A stretch of DNA of 64,000 nucleotides from Phytobacter diazotrophicus (GTDB lineage Bacteria; Pseudomonadota; Gammaproteobacteria; Enterobacterales; Enterobacteriaceae). The position numbers and the translations under genes are program-made. The stretch lies in contig SMDE01000008.1 in the NCBI GenBank assembly GCA_004346725.1, positions 186,001-250,000 on the forward strand, read 5' to 3'. Under the pieces are notes generated by a model. That model was not told the origin of the DNA. It worked only from the letters and a program-made list of their open reading frames with translations, and ran no database searches. Shown here piece by piece: positions 50,499 to 59,886 of the stretch (its first letter is position 1; each line of letters begins with the position of its first letter).

Positions 50499-51923
50499 TT
50501 ATGTGAAGTGACGGTGAAGTGTCAGTCGCGCCTCTGCGCCACCCTGCGGCAGATTACATACCTGAATAGTTCCCTGGTGTAAACGCGCTACCTCCTGCAC
50601 CAGGGCCAGCCCAAGGCCACTGCTCTTTTGTCCATTCTCTCGGGGCAATGAGTAAAACCGTTCAAAGATCCGCTCAAGGGCGTAATCCGGAATACCCGGC
50701 CCGTTATCGCATACGGTAAAGACGACATGTTCAGCGTGCTCGTGAGCGCGCAGCGAAATCTGCCCGCCGCGCGGGGTAAAATCGATCGCATTGTCGAGCA
50801 GATTGCCCAATGCCTGGCTAAGCAGCCCGGCATCCGCTTCGACGACAAGCTGCCCCGCATCGCATTCCAGGGTCAGATTTTTGGCGGACAGCACCACGCT
50901 ACGTTCGTCCTCAAGCTGTCGGAACAGGGCATCAACAGGGATGGATGTTGTCACTACTTCCTGGCGATTTTCGAGCTTCGCCTGCTGTAGCAGCTTCTCA
51001 ACCAGCGTCTGCATCCGCGCATTTTGCGCCAGGATATTGTTAGTAAAACGGGTGGCGATATCCGGTGGCGGGTTCTCATGGAGAATTTCTGCCGCGCCGC
51101 GTATGGCCGCCAGCGGGCTTTTAAGTTCATGGGTAAGCGCGTAGACATACTGCTCAATATAATTTTTTCCTTCGAGCTTAAGGCGCATACTCTCCAGCGC
51201 CTGCGCCAGCTTACGCAGTTCGCTACTTCCCAGGTCAGGAAGAGGTAAAGGATTTTTTTCGCTCACGGCATCCGCATAGCGTGTCAGCTTGCCGATGGAA
51301 CGGTTAATCCACAGCGTCACTCCAAACCCAATCACCAGAGCAATCCCCAGTAAGGCCGCGCTGGCCCAGAGCATGCGCCGCTCACTGCGTTTGATGACCG
51401 GGGCAATCGCACTATTAGGTTTGCCCACGCTCAAGACGCCGATAATGCGCCCCTGGTCAGTGACGGGAGCCGCCACATACATCACCGTACTTTCCGGATC
51501 GTTAGGATCGGAAGGTGTACTGCGCGCGCCATATTTACCGCGCAGCGTCAGCCAGACATCGTTCCAGCGGGAATAATCCTGACCTACGGCCTGGCCCGCA
51601 GAATCAAAAACAACCTTACCCAGCGCATCCGTCATATAGACATGGTATTCGTTACGTACTTTGCGAATGCCGCTGATATTGGCGTTAATGTTGCTTTGGT
51701 TGAGCGAAGTGAACGCCTCTGCCAGCTTGCCATTTTGCGCCTGTCCGGAGAGCAAATCATCGTGCGCTACCTCGGCCAGCAGCGTGGCGGTATCAATGAG
51801 CGTGCCTTCGGTTGCCCGCCTGACGCCCGGTTTGATCTCCTGGACAAAAATCGACAACACAAACCAGGCGGCAACCGCCACAAGGAGAAAGTAGCCCAGC
51901 AACAATCGCATCCCGATACGCAT
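50499..51923 (-). CDS. creC: Sensor histidine kinase CreC
   Basis: A 474-residue membrane kinase, the E. coli length. Two membrane segments flank a periplasmic domain (about residues 30-180), followed by a HAMP-like linker, the phospho-acceptor H265 in YALTHELKSPLAAIRG and an ATPase domain (DNGPGIPDYAL, SSGLGLALVQEVARL). It senses carbon or fermentation state and phosphorylates CreB. The start overlaps the creB stop (TAATG). Confidence 0.97.
   Translation of the reverse strand: MRIGMRLLLGYFLLVAVAAWFVLSIFVQEIKPGVRRATEGTLIDTATLLAEVAHDDLLSGQAQNGKLAEAFTSLNQSNINANISGIRKVRNEYHVYMTDALGKVVFDSAGQAVGQDYSRWNDVWLTLRGKYGARSTPSDPNDPESTVMYVAAPVTDQGRIIGVLSVGKPNSAIAPVIKRSERRMLWASAALLGIALVIGFGVTLWINRSIGKLTRYADAVSEKNPLPLPDLGSSELRKLAQALESMRLKLEGKNYIEQYVYALTHELKSPLAAIRGAAEILHENPPPDIATRFTNNILAQNARMQTLVEKLLQQAKLENRQEVVTTSIPVDALFRQLEDERSVVLSAKNLTLECDAGQLVVEADAGLLSQALGNLLDNAIDFTPRGGQISLRAHEHAEHVVFTVCDNGPGIPDYALERIFERFYSLPRENGQKSSGLGLALVQEVARLHQGTIQVCNLPQGGAEARLTLHRHFT
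50503..50518 (-). promoter_or_regulatory. cre tag (CreB site) before creD, inside the 3' end of creC
   Basis: On the minus strand TTCACCGTCACTTCAC matches TTCAC-N6-TTCAC exactly. The site lies within the last codons of creC and about 60 bases upstream of creD, so phosphorylated CreB can drive creD apart from creABC. Confidence 0.85.
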
Positions 51924-52612
51924 TAGCGGATGCCCAGGCTGTAACCCATACCGCGATGAGTATTAATCGGTGACAATTCGCTATTCACCGCACGCAATTT
52001 GGCGCGCAGCGTTTTGATATGGGTATCGACAGTGCGATCGAAGCTCTCTTCGGCATCGGTCCAGACGAGATCCATGAGTTGCTGGCGTGAGAAAACCCTG
52101 CCCGGTGCATGCAGCAGGGTTTTTAACAGCAGAAATTCATAGCGTGTAAGGGGGAGAATATCGCCACACCAGCGAACGATAGCCGCCTCTTCGTCCAGTT
52201 CGAATTGCCCGACACGAAGAAGAGAAGATTGCACCGTGGCTTTCTGGAAGCGGCGCAGCACGGTACGTACTCGGGCGCAAACTTCCCTGGGCGAAAACGG
52301 TTTGGCGATATAATCATCAGCCCCCATTTCCAGCCCCAGCAATTTGTCGATCTCGTCGCTACGCGCGGTCAGAAACAGCACTGGCAGCCCCGGCGCCCTG
52401 GCCAGCAAACGGCGGCACAGCTCAAAACCACTGATGTCCGGCAGCCCAACATCCAGGATCGCCAGGTCCGGCAACTGCCGCGCCGCCGCGTCAAGAACAG
52501 GCAATCCCCGCTCAAATGACGTGACGGCGAACCCATCCTGCTGCAGCATATAAATCAGCGTCTCGGCAATGCTTGCCTCATCTTCAACCAGCCAGATTCG
52601 CGGTTGTGGCAT
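51923..52612 (-). CDS. creB: Response regulator CreB
   Basis: A 229-residue OmpR-family regulator. The receiver has D54 (ILDVGLPDISG), and the effector domain ends DTHIKTLRAKLRAVNSELSPINTHRGMGYSLG. It binds cre tags. The second of two nearby ATGs is chosen because AAGG lies 7 bases upstream and the length equals E. coli. Confidence 0.96.
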   Translation of the reverse strand: MPQPRIWLVEDEASIAETLIYMLQQDGFAVTSFERGLPVLDAAARQLPDLAILDVGLPDISGFELCRRLLARAPGLPVLFLTARSDEIDKLLGLEMGADDYIAKPFSPREVCARVRTVLRRFQKATVQSSLLRVGQFELDEEAAIVRWCGDILPLTRYEFLLLKTLLHAPGRVFSRQQLMDLVWTDAEESFDRTVDTHIKTLRAKLRAVNSELSPINTHRGMGYSLGIR

Positions 52613-52624
52613 CTCCATTCCTTT

Positions 52625-53095
52625 TTATTTACTCCACGGCATAATCGGCACCGCACTCAGTGCGTTTTTCGGGGAACCTTCCACCACTTTATCGGAATAG
52701 GTCAGATAAACCAAAGAGTTACGTTTGCTGTCATAAAAGCGGACCACCTGAAGTTTCTTAAACACCAGCGAAGTACGTTTCTGGAAGACCACATCGCCCT
52801 GGGCTTTCCCATTTTTAATCTTATCACTGAGTTCGATTGGCCCTACCTGCTGGCAGGAAATCGCCGCATCGGATGTATCCTCCGCCAGCCCCAGCCCCCC
52901 TTTAATGCCGCCTGTTTTTGCCCGGCTAATGTAACAGGTCACATTTTGCACATCAGGATCGTCAAAGGCTTCCACCACAATTTTGTGATCCGGGCCGAAC
53001 ATTTTAAACACAGTGTCCACTGAGCCAATCTGTTCCGCCTGCGCAGAACCCCACAGCAACGCTAATGAGGAAAGTATTAAACGCGTGTATTTCAT
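52625..53095 (-). CDS. creA: Periplasmic protein CreA
   Basis: A 156-residue secreted protein (E. coli 157) with a signal peptide ending near SAQA. The conserved core is [41 protein letters not shown]. Function is unknown. First gene of creABC, 12 bases from creB. Confidence 0.95.
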   Translation of the reverse strand: MKYTRLILSSLALLWGSAQAEQIGSVDTVFKMFGPDHKIVVEAFDDPDVQNVTCYISRAKTGGIKGGLGLAEDTSDAAISCQQVGPIELSDKIKNGKAQGDVVFQKRTSLVFKKLQVVRFYDSKRNSLVYLTYSDKVVEGSPKNALSAVPIMPWSK

Positions 53096-53306
53096 ATTGT
53101 TACCATTTTTGAATATAACGTTGAGCGACTATTCTCGGGTTTAAGAGGAAAAGGTTTATAGATCACCAATTTACAAAAATTATTATGAAAATCAGACACA
53201 ATGCGCACTAATGCACAAAAAAAACACTGAATGCTAAAACGCCAAACAGTGGTATTATCCATCCCCTGGTATCAGGCGTAAGCCGTTTTAAGGATGAGGA
53301 TATTTT

Positions 53307-54176
53307 ATGGATCAGGCTGGGATTATTCGTGATCTACTTACCTGGCTGGAAAGCCACCTGGATCAGCCATTGTCGTTAGATAATGTGGCGGCAAAAGCGG
53401 GTTATTCCAAGTGGCATCTGCAAAGGATGTTCAAAGACGTGACGGGCCATGCGATTGGCGCTTATATTCGCGCGCGCCGCCTGTCGAAGTCTGCTGTTGC
53501 TTTGCGTCTGACCTCGCGTCCCATTCTGGATATCGCCCTGCAGTACCGCTTTGACTCTCAGCAAACCTTTACCCGCGCGTTTAAAAAGCAGTTTAATCTG
53601 ACGCCCGCGCTGTATCGCCGTTCACCTGACTGGAGCGCCTTCGGCATTCGTCCGCCGCTGCGTTTAGGTGAGTTTGCCATGCCGAGACATGAATTTATCA
53701 CCCTTCCGGATATGCAGCTCATCGGTACAACGCAGAGCTATACCTGCTCGCTGGAAGAAATTTCCGATTTCCGCAACCAGATGCGTATCCAGTTCTGGCG
53801 TGACTTTTTAGGCAATTCGCCCACCATTCCGGCTGAGATGTATGGCCTGCATGAACCGCGACCAAGTCTTGAGAAAGATGACGAGCAAGAGGTGTTTTAC
53901 ACCACCGCTTTAACACCAGAGATGGCGAACGGCTACATGCATAATGCCCAGCCAGTGAAGCTCGAAGGCGGTGAGTATGTCATGTTCTTCTACGAAGGGC
54001 CGGGCACGGGCGTGCAGGAGTTTATCCTGACCGTCTACGGTACCTGCATGCCGATGCTGAATCTGACACGCCGTAAAGGCCAGGATATTGAGCGTTTCTA
54101 CCCGCAGGAAGATGCGCGGGCGCAAGAGCCACCGCTTTACATCCGCTGCGAGTATCTGATTCCCGTCCGCCGTTAA
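53307..54176 (+). CDS. rob: Right-origin-binding transcriptional activator Rob
   Basis: A 289-residue AraC/XylS regulator (E. coli 289). The N-terminal double helix-turn-helix is YSKWHLQRMFKDVTGHAIGAYIRARRLSKSAVAL, and a GyrI-like ligand domain follows. It activates the mar/sox/rob regulon, including efflux pumps and outer-membrane stress genes. It is convergent with gpmB, and the two stop codons share TTAA. Confidence 0.98.
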   Translation: MDQAGIIRDLLTWLESHLDQPLSLDNVAAKAGYSKWHLQRMFKDVTGHAIGAYIRARRLSKSAVALRLTSRPILDIALQYRFDSQQTFTRAFKKQFNLTPALYRRSPDWSAFGIRPPLRLGEFAMPRHEFITLPDMQLIGTTQSYTCSLEEISDFRNQMRIQFWRDFLGNSPTIPAEMYGLHEPRPSLEKDDEQEVFYTTALTPEMANGYMHNAQPVKLEGGEYVMFFYEGPGTGVQEFILTVYGTCMPMLNLTRRKGQDIERFYPQEDARAQEPPLYIRCEYLIPVRR

Positions 54177-54820
54177 CGCTGCAGTTCATCCAGCGCAGGG
54201 GCGTCCAGATGTGAGACGTCTCCTGCTGTTTCCACTACCCATCCCGACGCCAGCCATGCGCTATCCTGATAATCGATACGGGAAATAGAGCAGTTACGCA
54301 AACGCAGGCGGCGCTCAGCATAAGCCGGAAGACCCAGAATGGTGCTGACCAGACAGCCCAGGGCCATGCCGTGGCTGACGATCATCGGGCGGCTACCCTG
54401 CGGTAAGTCCAGCGTGGTCGCAAGGGCAGCATGCATACGATCGGCAAGTTCCTGCATCGACTCGCCGCCGGGAATGCGCCCCCCTGCGGTGCCATTTACC
54501 AGTTGGCGACGCCAGCCTTCTTCTTCTTCGGTCAGGGTTTCAAGATTGCGCTGTTCGAGCACCCCCATATCGAGTTCACGCAGGCGCGAGTCGAGGGTGA
54601 TATCGCAGCCACATAGCTCTGCAATGATTTCAGCCGTGCGACGTGTACGTCCGAGATCGCTGGCAATAATATGGGTGATGCCCAGCGCTTTCGCGCGTTC
54701 AGCCACCTGCCATGCCTGCTGCTCGCCTTTTTCGGTTAACGGACTGTCTGAATGGCCTTGAATACGACGCTCGGCGTTCCACTGCGTTTCACCGTGGCGG
54801 ACAAGGTATACCTGTAACAT
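54173..54820 (-). CDS. gpmB: Probable phosphoglycerate mutase GpmB
   Basis: A 215-residue histidine-phosphatase superfamily protein. The phospho-His is in LVRHGETQWNAERR; the second His is in MIVSHGMALGCL. It is classed as a cofactor-dependent mutase or phosphatase-like protein; the true substrate is uncertain. The length matches E. coli. Confidence 0.95.
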   Translation of the reverse strand: MLQVYLVRHGETQWNAERRIQGHSDSPLTEKGEQQAWQVAERAKALGITHIIASDLGRTRRTAEIIAELCGCDITLDSRLRELDMGVLEQRNLETLTEEEEGWRRQLVNGTAGGRIPGGESMQELADRMHAALATTLDLPQGSRPMIVSHGMALGCLVSTILGLPAYAERRLRLRNCSISRIDYQDSAWLASGWVVETAGDVSHLDAPALDELQR

Positions 54821-54922
54821 GCTTTTATATCCATTATACTGCGATGAAGTTTATTATATGAGGAAGGCCTTACCCGTCATGCAGACAGAACTGGTCTCAT
54901 TACGGGCAGCCAGCTATTGATT

Positions 54923-55438
54923 ATGCACCATGTTGTCGCTGCTACCACAAACCCCGCCAAAATTCGGGCTATTCTGCACGCTTTTAATGAGATTTTCGGT
55001 GAAGACGCCAGCCACATCGACGCAATTGCTGTTGAAAGCGGTGTACCGGAACAGCCTATGGGCAGTAAAGAGACGCTTGAAGGCGCACGTAACCGTGTCG
55101 AAAATGCCCGCCACGCCTGTCCGAATGCGGACTTTTGGGTAGCTATCGAAGCCGGAATTGATGAAGGCAGCACGTTTAGCTGGGTCGTCATCGAAAGTCG
55201 CGACCAGCGCGGCGAAGCCCGCTCTGCCACCCTGCCCTTGCCTGAGGTGATTCTGCAAAAGATCCGTGCCGGGCAAGCGCTTGGTCCGGCGATGTCGGCA
55301 TATACCGGTATTGATGAAATTGGGCGCAAAGATGGCGCAATTGGCGTGTTTACCGCCGGAAAATTGACGCGCGCCAGCGTCTATCATCAGGCCGTGATAC
55401 TGGCATTAAGCCCCTTTCACAATGCGGTCTATCGCTGA
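54923..55438 (+). CDS. yjjX: Non-canonical purine NTP phosphatase (ITPase/XTPase) YjjX
   Basis: A 171-residue Maf/HAM1-like pyrophosphohydrolase (E. coli 170). The signatures are [24 protein letters not shown] and [10 protein letters not shown]. It removes ITP and XTP. The start [13 protein letters not shown] is used rather than an upstream TTG. The 3' end overlaps convergent trpR by 10 bases. Confidence 0.95.
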   Translation: MHHVVAATTNPAKIRAILHAFNEIFGEDASHIDAIAVESGVPEQPMGSKETLEGARNRVENARHACPNADFWVAIEAGIDEGSTFSWVVIESRDQRGEARSATLPLPEVILQKIRAGQALGPAMSAYTGIDEIGRKDGAIGVFTAGKLTRASVYHQAVILALSPFHNAVYR

Positions 55439-55758
55439 TCGTTAAGCAGCGTCTGCTCCAGCCATAAACGCAGGTCGGCTGGCGCCGCTTTCAGGCTGTT
55501 GGATCCCCGGGTGATCGTGGCAATACCCGCCCCGAGTTCACTTTTGAGTTCTCGTTGACTCATCTCTCCGCGCAACAACTCTTCGATAATACGTACGCGG
55601 GTACCCAGCGCTTCACGTTCATCGGGGGTGAGCATCAGGTTAAGTAACGGAAGATGTAGATCCTGTTCGTAAGACTGCCTGACGAGTTCAACAAAGCGAA
55701 GCCATTCCTGGTGACGCTGTTCGGCCATGGCCGCTGAATAAGGTGATTGCTGGGTCAT
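55429..55758 (-). CDS. trpR: trp operon repressor
   Basis: A 109-residue all-helical repressor (E. coli 108). The helix-turn-helix [22 protein letters not shown] is identical or nearly so to E. coli. With tryptophan it represses trp, aroH, mtr, aroL and itself. Its own operator is upstream. Confidence 0.98.
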   Translation of the reverse strand: MTQQSPYSAAMAEQRHQEWLRFVELVRQSYEQDLHLPLLNLMLTPDEREALGTRVRIIEELLRGEMSQRELKSELGAGIATITRGSNSLKAAPADLRLWLEQTLLNDQR

Positions 55759-55778
55759 AATATGCCGCCGTTATGCTA

Positions 55779-55798
55779 TGTACTCGCTTGAGAGTACA
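55779..55798 (-). promoter_or_regulatory. trp operator upstream of trpR
   Basis: TGTACTC and GAGTACA are perfect 7-bp arms around a 6-base spacer, close to the E. coli trpR operator. They lie about 20 bases before trpR, which supports autorepression. Confidence 0.85.
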
Positions 55799-55821
55799 CA
55801 GCATAACACAAACCACAGAAA

Positions 55822-57762
55822 TCAGTAACGACGCTGCCACTCCGCGTCCGTCAGCACTGGCGCTTTGTTGCCATTGATAAAGAAACGGTAATACGCGTCA
55901 TAGGCCAGCACGTTTTTCACATAACTACGGGTTTCGGAAAAGGGGATGCTCTCAATAAAGGCCACCGCGTCAATGCGTCCACCGCTGTTATTCAGCCAGG
56001 TGCGCACCCTGCCCGGCCCGGCGTTGTACGCCGCGGATGAGAAGATGCGGTTGTTACCAAACTGCTGATAGACATATTGCAGATAGCTGGTACCGATGTT
56101 GATATTCACTTCCGGTTCCAGCAATTGAGCCGCGTTACTGTAACCTGGAATGTTAAACATCTTCACCGTATGCGTTGCCGTGCCCGGCATGATCTGCATT
56201 AACCCACTTGCCCCGACCGGGGAGCGCGCTTTCGGGTTCCATGCGCTCTCCTGACGAGAGATCGCCATTGCATAGCTTTGCGGAATATCTTTCCCGCTCG
56301 TATAGCGGGCATACAAGTCGCTGTAGGCCAGCGGGAATCGCTCTTCAAGTTGATCCCACAACTTACCGGCGATGGTCGCCTGTACGCTCAGGTCCCACCA
56401 GTGCTGGTTAAAGGCATAGCGCGCCAGTTGCGCCTGCTCCTGCACACTGCGGCTGGTGATCAAATTAGCCCACTCGCTACGGGCAGTGTTGTCCTGATTC
56501 CAGTACATAAGCTCGCGCACACGGGACATTTCAGGTCCGTTTGCCAGCGCTGGATCGATGTTGCCCGGCGCTTTATCGATTTTCATGGTGTACTCTTCAC
56601 CCAGCCGCTGGGCCGCCGCCATCGGGTAGAATCCACGTTGTTGCATGAGCGCATGCAGGATCTCTTTCGCTTCGGCGTCACGCCCACGTTCCAGCAGCAG
56701 GTCGGCCTGCCAGTAGCGCCACTCATCCTTCTCTTTTGCTTCCATCGGTAAGCGCGCAAGCCAGGTATTCAGCCCACGGCGGTCGCCGTTGCCGATAGCC
56801 ATCCGCACCCGTCGTTCAACGATCGAAATGGACTGCGAACGCATGATGGCGTCATCGCGCCAGCGCGCCTGTTCGCTGGTCACGTCATTGCCCATCAAAC
56901 GCCAGGCGACAATGTCACGCAGCGCTTGCGTCTGATCTTCATTCAGTTGTTGCGCCTGCACCAGCGACGGGATCATCAGCCGGGCGTTTTCCACGTCATC
57001 ACGCGCGACGCTTTCAAACGCTTCAGCCGCCATCTGGCGGGTAAAATCGGTCGCCCCCGTGGTACGGGCGAAAGTCATGACACTGCCAGGATTATTGGCA
57101 AGCGTAATGATGGCGGAAGAGATGGTCTGATAATCCGGGGGCATCTGGCCCGCCAGCAGAATAACCAGCCGGGTATTGCCCGCTTTCATAGCGAGGCGGA
57201 TACGTTCCAGAAACGCCAGCGGGTCTTGCGTGCCGGACGCACGCCATGCACCAAACAACCGGTCACAGGCGTTTGGCTGACTGTTTCCTGTCAGCCACAG
57301 CTCCTTCGCCCCCTGCCAGGCCTCGTCTGCCTGCCCGGTGTTCCATTTCGCAAAGTAGTAGTTACATTGCGCTTCCGTTGTCGTGGGTTTTTCCGGGCTG
57401 AATGCCAGCAGACCACGCCAGTCTTCCCGGCGTGCCAGCTCGTTGATAAAACGTGTTTTCAGCGTGCGGGCCGGCGGCAATGTGGGGTTTGCCTGAATAA
57501 AATTGGTTACCGTTACGGCGGGTTGGTTCATCAGATCATCGGTTATCTGCCGGTACTGCAGATAAGGGTATAGCGGATAGTTTTGCAGCCCTGGCATCAG
57601 TTGCGATACCACATCCATCTGCTTGTTATCCCATGCCTGTTTGATCTGAGCATAGCGATTACGTTGTTCATCCAGTGAGTCCGCTCGCGCCACATTGCTG
57701 AGGGACAGCAAACAAATACTGGCCGCCAGAAAACGCCAGGCGGCATGTTTAGCTCTCTGCAC
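55822..57762 (-). CDS. slt: Soluble lytic murein transglycosylase Slt70
   Basis: A 646-residue periplasmic enzyme (E. coli 645). The signal peptide is cleaved after ARA (residue 27). A long alpha-superhelical ring is followed by the C-terminal lysozyme-like domain with catalytic E505 (E478 of mature E. coli Slt70) in ISRQESAWNPKARS, and GLMQIMPGTA. It cuts glycan strands to 1,6-anhydro products. It follows trpR's operator after a short gap. Confidence 0.98.
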   Translation of the reverse strand: MQRAKHAAWRFLAASICLLSLSNVARADSLDEQRNRYAQIKQAWDNKQMDVVSQLMPGLQNYPLYPYLQYRQITDDLMNQPAVTVTNFIQANPTLPPARTLKTRFINELARREDWRGLLAFSPEKPTTTEAQCNYYFAKWNTGQADEAWQGAKELWLTGNSQPNACDRLFGAWRASGTQDPLAFLERIRLAMKAGNTRLVILLAGQMPPDYQTISSAIITLANNPGSVMTFARTTGATDFTRQMAAEAFESVARDDVENARLMIPSLVQAQQLNEDQTQALRDIVAWRLMGNDVTSEQARWRDDAIMRSQSISIVERRVRMAIGNGDRRGLNTWLARLPMEAKEKDEWRYWQADLLLERGRDAEAKEILHALMQQRGFYPMAAAQRLGEEYTMKIDKAPGNIDPALANGPEMSRVRELMYWNQDNTARSEWANLITSRSVQEQAQLARYAFNQHWWDLSVQATIAGKLWDQLEERFPLAYSDLYARYTSGKDIPQSYAMAISRQESAWNPKARSPVGASGLMQIMPGTATHTVKMFNIPGYSNAAQLLEPEVNINIGTSYLQYVYQQFGNNRIFSSAAYNAGPGRVRTWLNNSGGRIDAVAFIESIPFSETRSYVKNVLAYDAYYRFFINGNKAPVLTDAEWQRRY

Positions 57763-58062
57763 AGCTTATTCCCCTTATAAAAACGATACCTACAGCGTCA
57801 TGCCGCATAATGCCTTAATGCTAACCGCGCCCGCCGTAACGCGCCACGTAATGCACACTTTTTTACCTTTCTTGTGTCATTTAACACTACGGGTGCTGCT
57901 GGCTGGGATTGAGCACGGAAAACGGCTACACTTCGCCTTTGAAAACTATCACCATTCATTAGCCCTGAATAATTCAGGTTGCAAGGCGGCGGCAAAGGAA
58001 AGAATCCTGGCGCGGCATCAGCAACTTGATGGATGAAGGGATAAAAAGAGGCGAAGTCCAAC
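57763..58062. other. Divergent slt-ettA intergenic region
   Basis: 300 bases without a recognised gene, carrying the opposing promoters of slt and ettA. No operator or hairpin with a T-run was identified. Short open frames in it look spurious. Confidence 0.45.
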
Positions 58063-59730
58063 GTGGCTCAATTCGTTTATACCATGCATCGTGTCGGCAA
58101 AGTGGTTCCGCCGAAACGTCATATTCTGAAAAATATCTCGCTGAGTTTCTTCCCTGGCGCAAAAATCGGTGTACTGGGCCTTAACGGTGCCGGTAAATCT
58201 ACCCTGCTGCGCATCATGGCTGGCATTGACACCGATATTGAAGGTGAAGCCCGCCCACAGCCTGGCCTGAAAATCGGCTACCTGCCGCAGGAACCGCAGC
58301 TAAACCCGGAACAGACCGTGCGTGAATCCGTTGAAGAAGCGGTTTCCGAGGTGGTGAACGCGCTGAAAGGTCTGGACGAAGTGTATGCGAAATATGCTGA
58401 ACCGGACGCTGACTTCGATAAACTCGCGGCACAACAAGGCAAGTTTGAAGAGATTATCCAGGCGCACGACGGCCATAACCTGAACGTGCAACTTGAGCGC
58501 GCCGCTGACGCACTGCGCCTGCCGGACTGGGACGCGAAAATCGCTAACCTCTCCGGTGGTGAGCGCCGCCGCGTTGCGCTGTGCCGTCTGCTGCTTGAAA
58601 AACCAGACATGTTGCTGCTCGACGAACCGACTAACCACCTGGACGCCGAGTCTGTCGCCTGGCTGGAACGCTTCCTGCACGACTTCGAAGGCACCGTGGT
58701 GGCAATCACCCACGACCGTTACTTCCTCGACAACGTTGCCGGTTGGATCCTCGAACTGGACCGCGGCGAAGGTATTCCGTGGGAAGGCAACTACTCCTCC
58801 TGGCTGGAGCAGAAAGATCAGCGTCTGGCGCAGGAAGCCTCTCAGGAAGCGGCGCGTCGTAAATCCATCGAGAAAGAACTTGAGTGGGTTCGTCAGGGCG
58901 CGAAAGGCCGTCAGTCTAAGGGCAAAGCCCGTCTGGCGCGCTTTGAAGAGCTTAACAACGTCGAATATCAGAAACGTAACGAGACCAACGAACTGTTTAT
59001 TCCGCCAGGCGCACGTCTGGGGGATAAAGTGGTGGAAGTCAGCAACCTGCGTAAGTCCTACGGCGACCGCGTGCTGATTGACGACCTGAGTTTCTCCGTA
59101 CCGAAAGGCGCTATCGTCGGGATTATCGGCCCGAACGGCGCGGGTAAATCGACCCTGTTCCGTATGATGTCCGGTCAGGAACAGCCTGACGCCGGTTCAA
59201 TCACCCTGGGTGAAACCGTCAAGCTGGCCTCCGTCGATCAGTTCCGCGACGCCATGGATAACAGCAAAACCGTATGGGAAGAAGTTTCCGGCGGGCTGGA
59301 TATCATGAAGATCGGTAATACCGAGATGCCGAGCCGCGCCTACGTGGGCCGCTTTAACTTTAAAGGCGTTGACCAGGGCAAGCGCGTTGGCGAGCTGTCC
59401 GGCGGTGAGCGTGGTCGTCTGCATCTGGCGAAACTGTTGCAGGTTGGCGGTAACGTACTGCTGCTTGATGAACCGACCAACGACCTGGATATCGAAACCC
59501 TGCGCGCGCTGGAAAACGCCCTGCTGGAGTTCCCGGGCTGCGCGATGGTTATCTCGCACGACCGTTGGTTCCTTGACCGTATCGCGACCCACATTCTGGA
59601 TTATCAGGATGAAGGTAAGGTGGAGTTCTTCGAAGGTAACTTTACCGAGTACGAAGAGTATAAGAAACGCACCCTTGGCGCCGATGCGCTGGAGCCGAAG
59701 CGTATCAAGTACAAACGTATTTCAAAATAA
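58063..59730 (+). CDS. ettA: Energy-dependent translational throttle protein EttA (ABC-F)
   Basis: A 555-residue ABC-F protein with two ATP-binding domains and no membrane part, as in E. coli. Walker A motifs are GLNGAGKSTLL and GPNGAGKSTLF; signature motifs are NLSGGERRRVAL and LSGGERGRLHL. The arm and linker (PtIM) regions lie between the domains. It binds the ribosomal E site and gates elongation by ADP/ATP ratio. Confidence 0.97.
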   Translation: MAQFVYTMHRVGKVVPPKRHILKNISLSFFPGAKIGVLGLNGAGKSTLLRIMAGIDTDIEGEARPQPGLKIGYLPQEPQLNPEQTVRESVEEAVSEVVNALKGLDEVYAKYAEPDADFDKLAAQQGKFEEIIQAHDGHNLNVQLERAADALRLPDWDAKIANLSGGERRRVALCRLLLEKPDMLLLDEPTNHLDAESVAWLERFLHDFEGTVVAITHDRYFLDNVAGWILELDRGEGIPWEGNYSSWLEQKDQRLAQEASQEAARRKSIEKELEWVRQGAKGRQSKGKARLARFEELNNVEYQKRNETNELFIPPGARLGDKVVEVSNLRKSYGDRVLIDDLSFSVPKGAIVGIIGPNGAGKSTLFRMMSGQEQPDAGSITLGETVKLASVDQFRDAMDNSKTVWEEVSGGLDIMKIGNTEMPSRAYVGRFNFKGVDQGKRVGELSGGERGRLHLAKLLQVGGNVLLLDEPTNDLDIETLRALENALLEFPGCAMVISHDRWFLDRIATHILDYQDEGKVEFFEGNFTEYEEYKKRTLGADALEPKRIKYKRISK

Positions 59731-59735
59731 ACAGC

Positions 59736-59761
59736 AAAAAGGCAGCGTAAGCTGCCTTTTT
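59736..59761 (+). terminator. ettA intrinsic terminator
   Basis: The arms GGCAGC and GCTGCC flank GTAA, with A-run before and TTTTT after. It starts 6 bases past the ettA stop. Confidence 0.88.
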
Positions 59762-59818
59762 AATGTTTGCTTCCTCTCCACGTGGATGAGGGCATCAGAC
59801 CGCACAAGGTCAAAGCAA

Positions 59819-59886
59819 GTAGCCCGGCTAAGTGAAACGCCAGCCGGGGCATGTCCGGATGACGGCGTAAACGCCTTACCCGGCTG
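59819..59886. repeat. REP-like repeat unit between ettA and nadR
   Basis: The second half (59854-59883), CCGGATGACGGCGTAAACG followed by CCTTACCCGG, is a typical REP palindrome. The first half (GTAGCCCGGCTAAG...GCCGGGGC) is a second, less regular unit. It abuts the nadR stop. Confidence 0.75.
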
